Shown here piece by piece: positions 56,067 to 64,000 of a stretch of DNA of 64,000 bases; position 1 is the first letter of the stretch; the number at the start of each line of letters is the position of its first letter. This DNA is from Bradyrhizobium sp. 21 (GTDB taxonomy: Bacteria > Pseudomonadota > Alphaproteobacteria > Rhizobiales > Xanthobacteraceae), in NCBI RefSeq assembly GCF_023073335.1, contig NZ_JADPJG010000035.1, positions 675,010-739,009 of the forward strand, in the 5' to 3' direction. The translations under genes and the position numbers were made by a program. A model generated the notes under the pieces. The model ran no database searches. It had not been told where the DNA came from and saw only the letters and a list, made by a program, of their open reading frames with translations.

Positions 56067-56693
56067 ATGACCATCGAGCTGCACACCTGGAACACGCCGA
56101 ACGGCCGCAAGATCTCGGTCGCGCTGGAGGAAATGGGGCTGCCCTACAAGGTGATTCCGGTGAACATCGGCAAGGGCGAGCAGATGGCGCCGGAATTCCT
56201 GAAGCTCTCCCCGAACAACAAGATCCCCGCGATCGTCGATCCCGATGGCCCGGACGGCAAGCCCGTCAGCATCTTCGAGTCTGGCGCGATCCTGCTCTAT
56301 CTCGGTGAAAAGACCGGCAAATTCCTGCCGAAATCGCTCTCCGGGCGCATCCCCGTCTACGAATGGCTGATGTGGCAGATGGGCGGCTTCGGGCCGATGC
56401 CGGGCCAGGTGCACCATTTCATCGCGCTCGAGAACGAGCAGGATCGCGCCTACGGCCTCAAGCGCTACATGGTGGAGACGCGACGGCTCTATGGCGTGCT
56501 CGACCGCCGGCTGGAGACCCGCGACTTCGTCGCCGGCGATCTCTCGGTTGCCGATTTTGCCATCCTGGGCTGGGCCTGGCGCCACCCTCGCCACAAGGTT
56601 GAGTTGGCCGACTTCCCCAACGTCAAGCGTTGGTACGAGGCCCTGATGGCGCGCCCGGCCGTGAAGCGCGGGATGGAGGCGAAGCTGGATTGA
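56067..56693 (+). CDS. Glutathione S-transferase family protein (YfcG/nu-like)
   Basis: A 208-residue cytosolic protein. The N-terminal thioredoxin fold has HTWNTPNGRKISVALEEMG, the motif of the YfcG disulfide-bond reductase group, where Thr/Asn replace the usual catalytic Ser/Tyr. The glutathione-gamma-glutamyl site is FESGAILLYL. The C-terminal helical domain ends in KRWYEALMARPAV. The likely activity is glutathione-dependent disulfide reduction; this is inferred from the motif. Confidence 0.88.
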   Translation: MTIELHTWNTPNGRKISVALEEMGLPYKVIPVNIGKGEQMAPEFLKLSPNNKIPAIVDPDGPDGKPVSIFESGAILLYLGEKTGKFLPKSLSGRIPVYEWLMWQMGGFGPMPGQVHHFIALENEQDRAYGLKRYMVETRRLYGVLDRRLETRDFVAGDLSVADFAILGWAWRHPRHKVELADFPNVKRWYEALMARPAVKRGMEAKLD

Positions 56694-56703
56694 CGAGGCG
56701 CTA

Positions 56704-56808
56704 TCATTGCCCGACTTGATCGGGCGATCCAGTATTCCAGAGGCGATGGTGATTGAGCCGAGAGGCTGCGGTGTACTGGATGCCCCGGTCATGCCGGGGC
56801 ATGACACC
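56704..56808. repeat. CATTGCCCGACTTGATCGGGC inverted-repeat element, copy 1
   Basis: A 105-bp element. The left arm 56704-56742 has CCCGACTTGATCGGG then ATCCAGTA. The right arm 56771-56808 has TACTGGAT then CCCGGTCATGCCGGGG. A related copy lies at 61631. It is between the convergent GST and LysE genes. Confidence 0.75.
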
Positions 56809-56816
56809 TCAATCCA

Positions 56817-57452
56817 TCACACCTTCTTCGCCTCGACCGCCATCCTGATCGCAAGCCCGGCCAGCACCGTACCCATCAGCCAGCGCTGCACCAGCATCCA
56901 GTTTGGTCGGCTCGCAAGGGCCAGCGCGATCGATCCCGCCGCGAGCGCGATCATCGCATTGACGCTGACGCTGATCGCGATCTGGATCGCCCCCAGCACC
57001 ACCGACTGCGTCAGCACGCTGCCGACGGTGGGATCGATGAACTGCGGCAGCAGCGCCAGATACAGCATCGCGATCTTCGGGTTGAGTAAATTGGTGACGA
57101 ACCCCATCGCGAACAATTTGCGCGGGCTGTCGATCGCAAGCGTCCTGACCTGGAACGGCGAGCGCCCGCCCGGCTTCACCGCCTGCCAGGCCAGCCACAG
57201 CAGATAACCGGCGCCGGCAAAGCGCAGCGCGTCATAGGCAAAGGGGACGGCGAGCAGCAGTGCCGTAATGCCAAACGCCGCGCACAGCATATAGAACACG
57301 AAGCCCAGCGCGACGCCGCCGAGCGAGACGATGCCGGCCGCCGGGCCCTGCGTGATCGAACGCGAGATCAGGTAGATCATGTTCGGCCCGGGCGTGAGCA
57401 CGAGACCGAGACAGACGAGGGCGAAGCCGAGCAGGGCGGAAGTATGGGGCAT
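56817..57452 (-). CDS. LysE/RhtB-family amino-acid exporter
   Basis: A 211-residue inner-membrane protein with five to six hydrophobic helices. The family signature LTPGPNMIYLISRSITQG is in the first loop and the NLLNPKIAMLYLALLPQFI motif follows the middle helices. It exports basic or neutral amino acids or related compounds; the substrate is unknown. Confidence 0.88.
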   Translation of the reverse strand: MPHTSALLGFALVCLGLVLTPGPNMIYLISRSITQGPAAGIVSLGGVALGFVFYMLCAAFGITALLLAVPFAYDALRFAGAGYLLWLAWQAVKPGGRSPFQVRTLAIDSPRKLFAMGFVTNLLNPKIAMLYLALLPQFIDPTVGSVLTQSVVLGAIQIAISVSVNAMIALAAGSIALALASRPNWMLVQRWLMGTVLAGLAIRMAVEAKKV

Positions 57453-57558
57453 GGGAGAACCGGTGCGGGAGATGCAGCGGTTCTAATATGCGCTGGCCGG
57501 TGGGGCCATCGCGCAATTGCTCGGAGGACAATTCGATTCCCGCGTCCCGCAGGGATGC

Positions 57559-58416
57559 CTATTGCCCGTGACCTGCCTGCGCTGTGCTCGCGCCGGTTGC
57601 CGCATTCACATTGACAGCGGATCGGCCGTCTCCGGCGCGGAGATAGGTATCCATTCGCCCGGACGCCGCCTGAAACAGCCGATCTGAAAATGCTCCGGCG
57701 AGCAGGCAAAGGATCGTCACCTTCCAAAAGTCGGTTTCACCTGTAGTTTGAGTCGAGTTTGCGAAGATCGAAATGAATCCGGTAAAGAACAACCCGACCA
57801 CCACGACCGATACGATTCCGCCCATCGCGAGCGAGGCCCACATCCTGCCGATCGATGCTCTGTCTTCGAAAAGGGCGCGCGACGGAGGGCCGGCAAGGTG
57901 CTTTGCGAAAATCGACATCAGCGCGCCAATTGCTCCAAGCGACAGCGCGCGCGCCACCACATAGATGTTCGTGCTGTCTATCGCGGCCGCATCCAGCTTT
58001 TTTCGGACCTCCGTCTGAGTCGAGTTGATGGTGACTTTCTTGGCTTTCAGATCTGCGAATTCGCCGTTGAGTTGGTCCAACTCGGCGTTTAGCCCGGTCA
58101 TTTTTATCCCAGCTTCAAGCCCGGCTTTCGCAATTTCCTCGGCAGGAGCGCCGGCGAGAGTCATGCTGCTTTGTTTGGCTGTCAGGGCCGCCGCCAGCTC
58201 CTTCAGGCCACGCTCTAGTTTGGAGATTTGCGTGTGGTGCTCGGCAAGCTTGATGTCTGTGTCGCTCGCATCTTGAGAAAGCCCGGCGAGCTGTTGGCCG
58301 TATTCATGAAGCGCCAGCAGATATTCCGGATTGACGACCTTAAAGACGCCTGGTGTCGCAAGAAATCCCATCAACAAAAGAACAATGAACGTTACGACGC
58401 AAATTGTCGTGCGCAT
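57559..58416 (-). CDS. Hypothetical membrane protein with coiled coil
   Basis: A 285-residue protein. An N-terminal TM helix (residues 4-22) precedes a long coiled-coil region (about 38-150; HTQISKLERGLKELAAALTA). Two or three C-terminal TM helices follow (about 148-168, 195-218 and 228-248) with a short tail. I do not recognise it. Ser/Thr/Asn content and codon use look slightly less GC-biased than the neighbours, hinting at a more recent arrival. It stands alone between the lysE and polA genes. Confidence 0.62.
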   Translation of the reverse strand: MRTTICVVTFIVLLLMGFLATPGVFKVVNPEYLLALHEYGQQLAGLSQDASDTDIKLAEHHTQISKLERGLKELAAALTAKQSSMTLAGAPAEEIAKAGLEAGIKMTGLNAELDQLNGEFADLKAKKVTINSTQTEVRKKLDAAAIDSTNIYVVARALSLGAIGALMSIFAKHLAGPPSRALFEDRASIGRMWASLAMGGIVSVVVVGLFFTGFISIFANSTQTTGETDFWKVTILCLLAGAFSDRLFQAASGRMDTYLRAGDGRSAVNVNAATGASTAQAGHGQ

Positions 58417-58521
58417 CGGTCGCCTCCCCCTGAAATGACGGCATCATTCCATTGAATCGGGGTGACCGCAACCTAGGGGCGTGGAGACGGAGGAATCGTT
58501 ACGCAGCGCACAATTCTGCCG

Positions 58522-61500
58522 TTAGTGCGCCTCGTCCCAATTGTTCGCCGCGCGCGCATCCACATGCAGCGGCACCGAGAGCAGCACGGCCGGAAACGGT
58601 GCGTCCTGCATCACGTGCTGCACGATCGGCAGCGTCGCCGCGACCTCTGTATCCGGCACCTCGAAGATCAATTCGTCATGGACCTGGAGCAGCATCTGCG
58701 CAGTCAGTTTCTTCCGGACCAGGGCATCCTCCATCCGAATCATGGCGCGGCGGATGATGTCGGCGGCGGTGCCCTGAAGCCGCGCGTTGATGGCGGCGCG
58801 CTCGTTGAACGCGCGCACCGAGGCGTTCGAGGCCTTGATGTCGGGATAGTACATTTTCCGCCCGAACAGCGTGGTGACGTAGCCGTGGCTCCGGCAGAAA
58901 TCCCGCGTCTCGTCCATATAGGCGCGGATGCCGGGGAAGCGCTCGAAGTATTTCTTGATGTAGGCGGAGGCTTCCTCCCGGCCGATGCCGAGCTGGTTGG
59001 CGAGGCCGAACGCCGAGATGCCGTAAATGATGCCGAAATTGATCGCCTTGGCGCGACGGCGGATCTCACTCGGCATACCCTCGATCGGCACGCCAAACAT
59101 TTCCGATGCGGTCATGGCGTGAATGTCGAGGCCGTCCTTGAAGGCCTGCTTCAGCACGGGAATGTCGGCGATCTCCGCAAGCAGCCGCAGCTCGATCTGC
59201 GAATAGTCGGCGGAGACGAGCTTGTGCCCCGGTATCGCGATGAAGGCGCGCCGGATCTTGCGTCCGTCCTCGGTGCGCACCGGAATGTTCTGCAAATTCG
59301 GCTCGTTCGACGACAACCGGCCCGTCGTGGTCGCGGCCAGCGCGTAGGTCGTGTGCACGCGGTGGGTCTGCGGATGGACATAGGTCGGCAGCGCGTCGGT
59401 GTAGGTCGATTTCAATTTTGAGACCTGGCGCCACTCCAGAATCTTCTTCGGGAGGTCGTGGCCCTGCTCGGCGAGCTCGTCGAGCACCTGCGCGGTGGTG
59501 GACCACGCGCCGGTCTTGGTCTTGGTGCCGCCCGACAGTCCCATCTTGCCGAACAGGATGTCGCCGATCTGCTTCGGGCTGCCGACATTGACGGGCTCGC
59601 CCGCGATCTCCTGGATCTCGGCTTCGACCCGCGCGGCGGTCTGCGCGAAGTCGCCGGACAGGCGCGACAGCACCTGGCGGTCGATCGAGATGCCGCGCCG
59701 CTCCATCCGCGCGAGCACCGCGACCAGCGGTCGCTCCAACGTCTCGTAGACCGCGGTCATGTGCTCGGCGACGAGGCGCGGCTTCAGCACGCGCCAGACC
59801 CGCAAGGCGACGTCCGCGCCTTCCGCCGACAGCGGCGCGGCCTTGTCGATCGGCACTTGGTCGAACGTGATCTTGCCCTTGCCGCTGCCGAGCAATTCGC
59901 TCTCCTTCAGCATGGGGTGGCCGAACCAACGCTCGGAAAGCTGTTCCAGCCCATGCGAGCCGCGGCCGGCGTCCAGCACATAGGAGATCAGCTGCGCATC
60001 GTCGGTATTGCGCAAGGTGATGCCGTGCTGGGCCAGCATCACGGCGGTGAATTTGACGTCGAAGCCGATCTTGAGAATGCCGGATGATTCCAGCGCAGGG
60101 CGCAGCGCCTCGATGGCGTCGGCGTGCTTGACCTGATCGGGCGCGAGGCCCGCGTCGAACAGGCCGCCGCCGCCGCCGGACTGCTTGTGCGCGAGCGGGA
60201 CGTAGCAGGCGTCGTTCGGCGCCAGCGCCAGCGCGATGCCGCAGAGATCGGCCTGCATCGGATCGACGGAGTTCGCGCGGATCTCGATCGCGACATGGCC
60301 GGTATCATGAATGCGCGCGATGAAGGCGTTTAGCTCTGCGAGTGACTTGATCGCCTGGTACTTGCTGCGATCGACCGGAAGCTTGCGCAAAGCCTCTTCG
60401 CGCGCGGCTGCGAGAGAAATCGGCGCGCCCTTCGGGCTCGCGGCCTTGTCCTCCTTGCTGGCCGAAGCGTTGCGCTGGCCCACTGGCGCTTGCGCCGGCG
60501 CGCCGGTTCCCGGGGTCGGGACGACGTCCGAAGGCGGCAACGGCGAGAAGACGCTGGCGCCGCTGGCATAGCCTGGATCGGCATCGACATTGGCGGGATC
60601 GATTTGCGAATAGTCGGCAACGCGGCGCGTCAGCGTGGAAAATTCCATCGCCTTCAGGAACGCGATCAGCTTGCGCGCATCGGGCTCGTGGACGGCAAGA
60701 TCGTCCAGCGGCACCTCCAGCTCGACCTTGTCGTCGAGCAGCACCAGCTGGCGCGAGATCCGCGCCTTCTCGGCATTCTCGATCAGCGCCTCGCGCCGCT
60801 TCGGCTGCTTGATCTCGGTGGCGCGGAACAGCAATTGCTCGAGGTCGCCATATTCGACGATCAGTTGCGCGGCGGTCTTGATGCCGATGCCGGGCACGCC
60901 GGGCACGTTGTCTGTGGAATCGCCGGCCAGCGCCTGCACCTCCACCACCTTCTCCGGCGGCACGCCGAATTTCTCGATCACCTCGGGGATGCCGATGCGG
61001 CGATCCTTCATGGTGTCGTACATGGTCACGCAATCGGTGACGAGCTGCATCAGGTCCTTGTCGGAGGATACGATGGTGGCGCTCGCGCCGCGCTCGCAGG
61101 CCTGCCGCACATAGGTTGCGATGAGATCGTCGGCCTCGAAGCCGCCTTGTTCCAGGCAGGGCAGGTCAAAGGCGCGGACGGCCTCGCGGATCAGCGAAAA
61201 TTGCGGGATCAGATCGTCAGGCGCCGGCGGCCGGTGCGCCTTGTATTCGGGATAGATCTTGTTGCGGAACGTGACCTCCGATTTGTCGAAGATGATCGCC
61301 AGATGCGTCGGCCGGTTGTCGGCGGGCATGTCGCGCAGCAGCTTCCACAACATGTTACAGAAGCCGAGCACGGCATTGACCTGCAACCCGTCGGACTTGC
61401 GGTTCAGCGGCGGCAGCGCATGGTAGGCGCGGAAGATGTAGCCGGAACCGTCGACCAGAAAGACGTGATCGCCCTTGCCGGCCGCCTTGGCGGCGACGGG

Positions 61501-61551
61501 CTTGGCGGACGTGGGCTTGGTCTCGGCGGCTTTGGGGGAGGTTTTGGGCAT
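58522..61551 (-). CDS. polA: DNA polymerase I with degenerate proofreading site
   Basis: A 1009-residue polymerase. The 5'-3' exonuclease is intact (FLVDGSGYIFRAYH, GFEADDLIATY, SSDKDLMQL, GDSTDNVPGVPGIG). Polymerase motifs A (VSADYSQIELR), B (RRRAKAINFGIIYG) and C (LLQVHDELIFEVP) are intact. The 3'-5' exonuclease domain keeps its fold, but the metal ligands are lost: Glu423, Arg425, Thr502 and Gly578 stand at the positions of E. coli Asp355, Glu357, Asp424 and Asp501. A Pro/Ala-rich linker lies before that domain. It fills gaps and removes primers. The ATG is at 61551. Confidence 0.95.
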   Translation of the reverse strand: MPKTSPKAAETKPTSAKPVAAKAAGKGDHVFLVDGSGYIFRAYHALPPLNRKSDGLQVNAVLGFCNMLWKLLRDMPADNRPTHLAIIFDKSEVTFRNKIYPEYKAHRPPAPDDLIPQFSLIREAVRAFDLPCLEQGGFEADDLIATYVRQACERGASATIVSSDKDLMQLVTDCVTMYDTMKDRRIGIPEVIEKFGVPPEKVVEVQALAGDSTDNVPGVPGIGIKTAAQLIVEYGDLEQLLFRATEIKQPKRREALIENAEKARISRQLVLLDDKVELEVPLDDLAVHEPDARKLIAFLKAMEFSTLTRRVADYSQIDPANVDADPGYASGASVFSPLPPSDVVPTPGTGAPAQAPVGQRNASASKEDKAASPKGAPISLAAAREEALRKLPVDRSKYQAIKSLAELNAFIARIHDTGHVAIEIRANSVDPMQADLCGIALALAPNDACYVPLAHKQSGGGGGLFDAGLAPDQVKHADAIEALRPALESSGILKIGFDVKFTAVMLAQHGITLRNTDDAQLISYVLDAGRGSHGLEQLSERWFGHPMLKESELLGSGKGKITFDQVPIDKAAPLSAEGADVALRVWRVLKPRLVAEHMTAVYETLERPLVAVLARMERRGISIDRQVLSRLSGDFAQTAARVEAEIQEIAGEPVNVGSPKQIGDILFGKMGLSGGTKTKTGAWSTTAQVLDELAEQGHDLPKKILEWRQVSKLKSTYTDALPTYVHPQTHRVHTTYALAATTTGRLSSNEPNLQNIPVRTEDGRKIRRAFIAIPGHKLVSADYSQIELRLLAEIADIPVLKQAFKDGLDIHAMTASEMFGVPIEGMPSEIRRRAKAINFGIIYGISAFGLANQLGIGREEASAYIKKYFERFPGIRAYMDETRDFCRSHGYVTTLFGRKMYYPDIKASNASVRAFNERAAINARLQGTAADIIRRAMIRMEDALVRKKLTAQMLLQVHDELIFEVPDTEVAATLPIVQHVMQDAPFPAVLLSVPLHVDARAANNWDEAH

Positions 61552-61630
61552 GCTGCAATGTATGAATTTTTGCGGCGTTTGACAGCCTGGCGGGAGGGAT
61601 TTTTGGCTTGCTTGCGCCGCTATCCCCACT

Positions 61631-61733
61631 GTCATTCCCCGGCTTGACTGGGAATCCAGTTCGCCGCGGCCTATCGGTCGATAAAACTGCCGTCTCTGGA
61701 ATACTGGGTCGCCCGGTCAAGCCGGGCGACGAC
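61631..61733. repeat. Inverted-repeat element, copy 2 (TCATTCCCCGGCTTGA type)
   Basis: A 103-bp element. The left arm at 61631-61660 has CCCCGGCTTGACTGGGAATC. The right arm at 61702-61733 has TACTGGGTCGCCCGGTCAAG. It is related to the copy at 56704 and lies between polA and the acyltransferase gene. Confidence 0.7.
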
Positions 61734-61742
61734 AGCGGAGCG

Positions 61743-62810
61743 CTACTCCGCCGCCTGCAATCGCACGCCCGCCTTCTTCGGCGCGATCCAGAACGCGTCG
61801 GGCCGCTCGAACAGGAAATTGCCGCCGAGCCGCAGCGCGATCTGCCAGATCGCGAGCGATCCGACCACGCCGGCGATGGTGACGATCAGCGACACCGCAC
61901 CGATGTCGGGAATGATACCGGTGTGCAGCAGCAGCGTCCGCGTTGCCGCCATCGGCAGGAAGAAGGCCAGATAGATCACGATCGAATGCTCGCCGCAGAA
62001 GCGGAAGACATTCAGCCATTGCACGCGCGCGAGCAGCGCGCCCGTCGTGACGATGGCGCAGGCGCCGGCGAAGCCGAGGACGAGCGAGACGATCGTCCAT
62101 TCGCTGGCCCCACACCTAACCAGGCCGGCATTGACCAGCGCCCAAATCGCGAGCGCTGCCAGCGCCCATGCGGGATGATTGCGCGCGCGTTCCGCCAGCG
62201 CGAACACGTAAGGTGCGAACAGATAGCCCGAGTAGAAATAGACGAAGCGCGCGCAGAACTCGTCGATCGCGGTCCAGCCGGTTGCGACACGCGCCGTCTC
62301 CAGCGCAGCCGCAACGAGCCAGATCGCGGGCGGCGGGATTCGCCGTGTCAGTTTTGTGACGACGAAGAAGATCGGCAGCAGATAGATGAACCACAGGGTG
62401 CCGAACGGCTCGACGAAGGATTCCAGATAAAGCAGGCCGGCGTCGCGCCAGCTCGTTTCCGCGGCGAAGGCCGGGGCCTTGAAGCCGAACTGGATTGTCA
62501 CCCAGACGACATAGAAATAGGCGAAATGCACCACCTTGCGGTCGAGATAGGTTCGCCAGTCCCGGTCGATCACCAGCGGCAGGAACAGCCCCGAAATCAG
62601 GAAGAAATCCGGCATCCGGAACGGCTTTGCGAAGGCCACCAATACATGCATGAAACCGGTCTTGCCGGCGGCGAGCTCGACCCCCAGCACCGAATGCATC
62701 ATCACGACCATGACGATGCAGATGCCCTTGGCGTAATCGACCCAATCGACACGCGCAGCAGAAGGGGCCTTGAGTCCCCCGCTCGCGGCGATTGTGCCTG
62801 ATGGTGCCAT
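61743..62810 (-). CDS. Acyltransferase-3 family membrane protein
   Basis: A 355-residue inner-membrane protein with about ten hydrophobic helices. The first segment has VDWVDYAKGICIVMVVMMHS with the conserved His of acyltransferase-3 proteins; the FRMPDFFLISGLFL motif follows. These enzymes O-acetylate sugars of surface polysaccharides, glucans or small molecules; the acceptor is unknown. The ATG at 62810 was chosen over a GTG 15 codons upstream, as it follows an AAGAGA sequence. It is divergent from the UDP-glucose dehydrogenase gene. Confidence 0.8.
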   Translation of the reverse strand: MAPSGTIAASGGLKAPSAARVDWVDYAKGICIVMVVMMHSVLGVELAAGKTGFMHVLVAFAKPFRMPDFFLISGLFLPLVIDRDWRTYLDRKVVHFAYFYVVWVTIQFGFKAPAFAAETSWRDAGLLYLESFVEPFGTLWFIYLLPIFFVVTKLTRRIPPPAIWLVAAALETARVATGWTAIDEFCARFVYFYSGYLFAPYVFALAERARNHPAWALAALAIWALVNAGLVRCGASEWTIVSLVLGFAGACAIVTTGALLARVQWLNVFRFCGEHSIVIYLAFFLPMAATRTLLLHTGIIPDIGAVSLIVTIAGVVGSLAIWQIALRLGGNFLFERPDAFWIAPKKAGVRLQAAE

Positions 62811-63005
62811 TGTGTCTCTTTTCGAGGCGTGTTCCGCCCGGGCCTGTGTGAACACGGAGCAATGTGGAGCCTGGCGGCTTACGATTTCTTTACCGGTACA
62901 ATTCGTGTGCCGGTTTTTGCAACGCGAACTGTTCCCTCAGCTCGGGAAAATGCTAAACCGCCCCCGAATTGGGGTTTCGTTAACCAAGCCAAAACAGGGT
63001 TTTTC

Positions 63006-64000
63006 ATGCGAATCGCGATGATCGGGACGGGCTATGTGGGACTGGTGTCCGGGGCCTGCTTTGCGGATTTCGGTCACGACGTCATTTGCGTCGACAAGGA
63101 CGAGAAGAAGATCGCGGCACTTCATCGCGGCGAGATCCCGATCTATGAGCCCGGGCTCGACGAGTTGGTGGCGACCAACGTCAAGGCCAAGCGGCTGGCG
63201 TTCACCACCGATTTGTCGAAGCCGGTCGCGGAGGCCGATGCCGTGTTCATCGCGGTCGGCACGCCCTCGCGTCGGGGCGACGGCCACGCCGATCTGTCCT
63301 ATGTCTACGCCGCCGCGAAAGAGATCGCGCAGTCGCTGTCCGGCTTCACGGTCGTGGTGACCAAGTCGACCGTTCCGGTCGGCACCGGCGACGAGGTCGA
63401 GCGCATCATCCGCGAGGCTAACCCCAAGGCCGACGTCGTCGTCGCCTCCAACCCCGAATTCCTGCGCGAGGGCGCGGCGATCCGCGACTTCAAGTTCCCC
63501 GATCGCGTCGTCGTCGGCACCTCCGACGAGCGCGGCCGCAAGGTGATGGGCGACATCTATCGGCCGCTATCGCTGAACCAGGCGCCGCTGATGTTCACGG
63601 AGCGCCGCACCGCCGAGATGATCAAATACGCGGCCAACGCCTTCCTCGCGACCAAGATCACCTTCATCAACGAGATCGCGGACCTCTCTGAAAAGGTCGG
63701 CGCCAACGTCCAGGAAGTGGCGCGCGGAATTGGTCTGGACAACCGCATCGGCACCAAGTTCCTGCATGCAGGTCCGGGCTTCGGCGGCTCCTGCTTCCCG
63801 AAGGACACCAAGGCGCTGATCAAGATCGCGCAGGATTATGATGTGAGCTTGCGCATCGTCGAATCCGTGCTGGCGGTCAACGAGAACCGCAAGCGCGCGA
63901 TGGCACGCAAAGTGAGCCAGGCGCTCGGCGGTAGCTTGCGCGGCAAGACCATCGCCGTGCTCGGCCTCACCTTCAAGCCCGACACCGACGACATGCGCGA
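63006..64000 (+). CDS. UDP-glucose 6-dehydrogenase, 5' part (runs off right edge)
   Basis: The first 331 residues of a UDP-glucose/GDP-mannose dehydrogenase; the gene continues past the window. The N-terminal Rossmann motif GTGYVG (residues 7-12) is present. The catalytic Cys263 is in GFGGSCFPKD, and FKPDTDDMR begins the C-terminal domain. The enzyme oxidises UDP-glucose to UDP-glucuronate for polysaccharide synthesis. The start ATG 63006 is 195 bases from the divergent acyltransferase gene. Confidence 0.92.
   Translation, partial: MRIAMIGTGYVGLVSGACFADFGHDVICVDKDEKKIAALHRGEIPIYEPGLDELVATNVKAKRLAFTTDLSKPVAEADAVFIAVGTPSRRGDGHADLSYVYAAAKEIAQSLSGFTVVVTKSTVPVGTGDEVERIIREANPKADVVVASNPEFLREGAAIRDFKFPDRVVVGTSDERGRKVMGDIYRPLSLNQAPLMFTERRTAEMIKYAANAFLATKITFINEIADLSEKVGANVQEVARGIGLDNRIGTKFLHAGPGFGGSCFPKDTKALIKIAQDYDVSLRIVESVLAVNENRKRAMARKVSQALGGSLRGKTIAVLGLTFKPDTDDMR

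Noticed and set aside
62811..63005. Extension of the acyltransferase to GTG 62855
   Set aside because: The ATG at 62810 has a better upstream sequence; the extra 15 residues are not like the family N-terminus.

Overview
The window is a 64 kb piece of a high-GC alphaproteobacterial chromosome. It is most likely from Bradyrhizobium or a close relative in the Nitrobacteraceae. The reasons are the rhizobial pckA / chvI-chvG-hprK-EIIA-HPr neighbourhood, several proteins of types I associate with that group (a DUF2865 protein, a short HprK, small GIY-YIG nucleases), and many short palindromic intergenic elements. The assignment rests on reading the sequence; no database search was made. No rRNA, tRNA, CRISPR array, prophage or transposase gene was seen.

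Layout. 1-9.9 kb: a partial lysozyme-like gene, a glycine-zipper protein, a DUF4239 membrane protein with radC, a glyoxalase-fold protein, a DMT exporter divergent from an Ada/AraC regulator, a Tat-exported monooxygenase-fold protein, methionine aminopeptidase, an MscS channel and a K+/H+ antiporter. 10-15.7 kb: a tightly overlapping operon of four ABC-transporter genes plus a PuuE-type deacetylase, with a divergent GntR/FCD regulator and two copies of one 10-bp palindrome between them. 15.9-18.1 kb: modABC. 18-26.7 kb: a secreted protein, the MepA endopeptidase, a PAS-GGDEF-EAL protein with a degenerate GGDEF, a chemotaxis receptor, an acyl-CoA dehydrogenase homologue and an acetyltransferase. 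26.7-33.2 kb: an amidase, a decayed secreted-protein gene, then a LysR regulator divergent from an MFS / CMD / cupin / monooxygenase cluster.

33.4-50.1 kb: a TAXI-type binding protein, lepA, a GT39 glycosyltransferase, then the regulatory block HPr, EIIA-Man and HprK (PTS-Ntr) joined to the ChvG-ChvI acid/envelope-stress two-component system, with HugZ, a secreted TPR-CHAT protein and pckA on the other side. 50.2-64 kb: glgP, small secreted and hypothetical genes, a GIY-YIG nuclease gene enclosed by 33-bp inverted repeats, pyrE, a glutathione transferase, a LysE exporter, polA (proofreading residues missing), an acyltransferase and the start of a UDP-glucose dehydrogenase gene.

The most unusual signal is the GIY-YIG gene framed by near-perfect terminal inverted repeats. 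One of these repeats is identical to the end of a 137-bp palindromic element 38 kb away, and four related elements lie in the window. This looks like a small mobile element with non-autonomous relatives. Most of the palindromic elements of all families sit between convergent genes.
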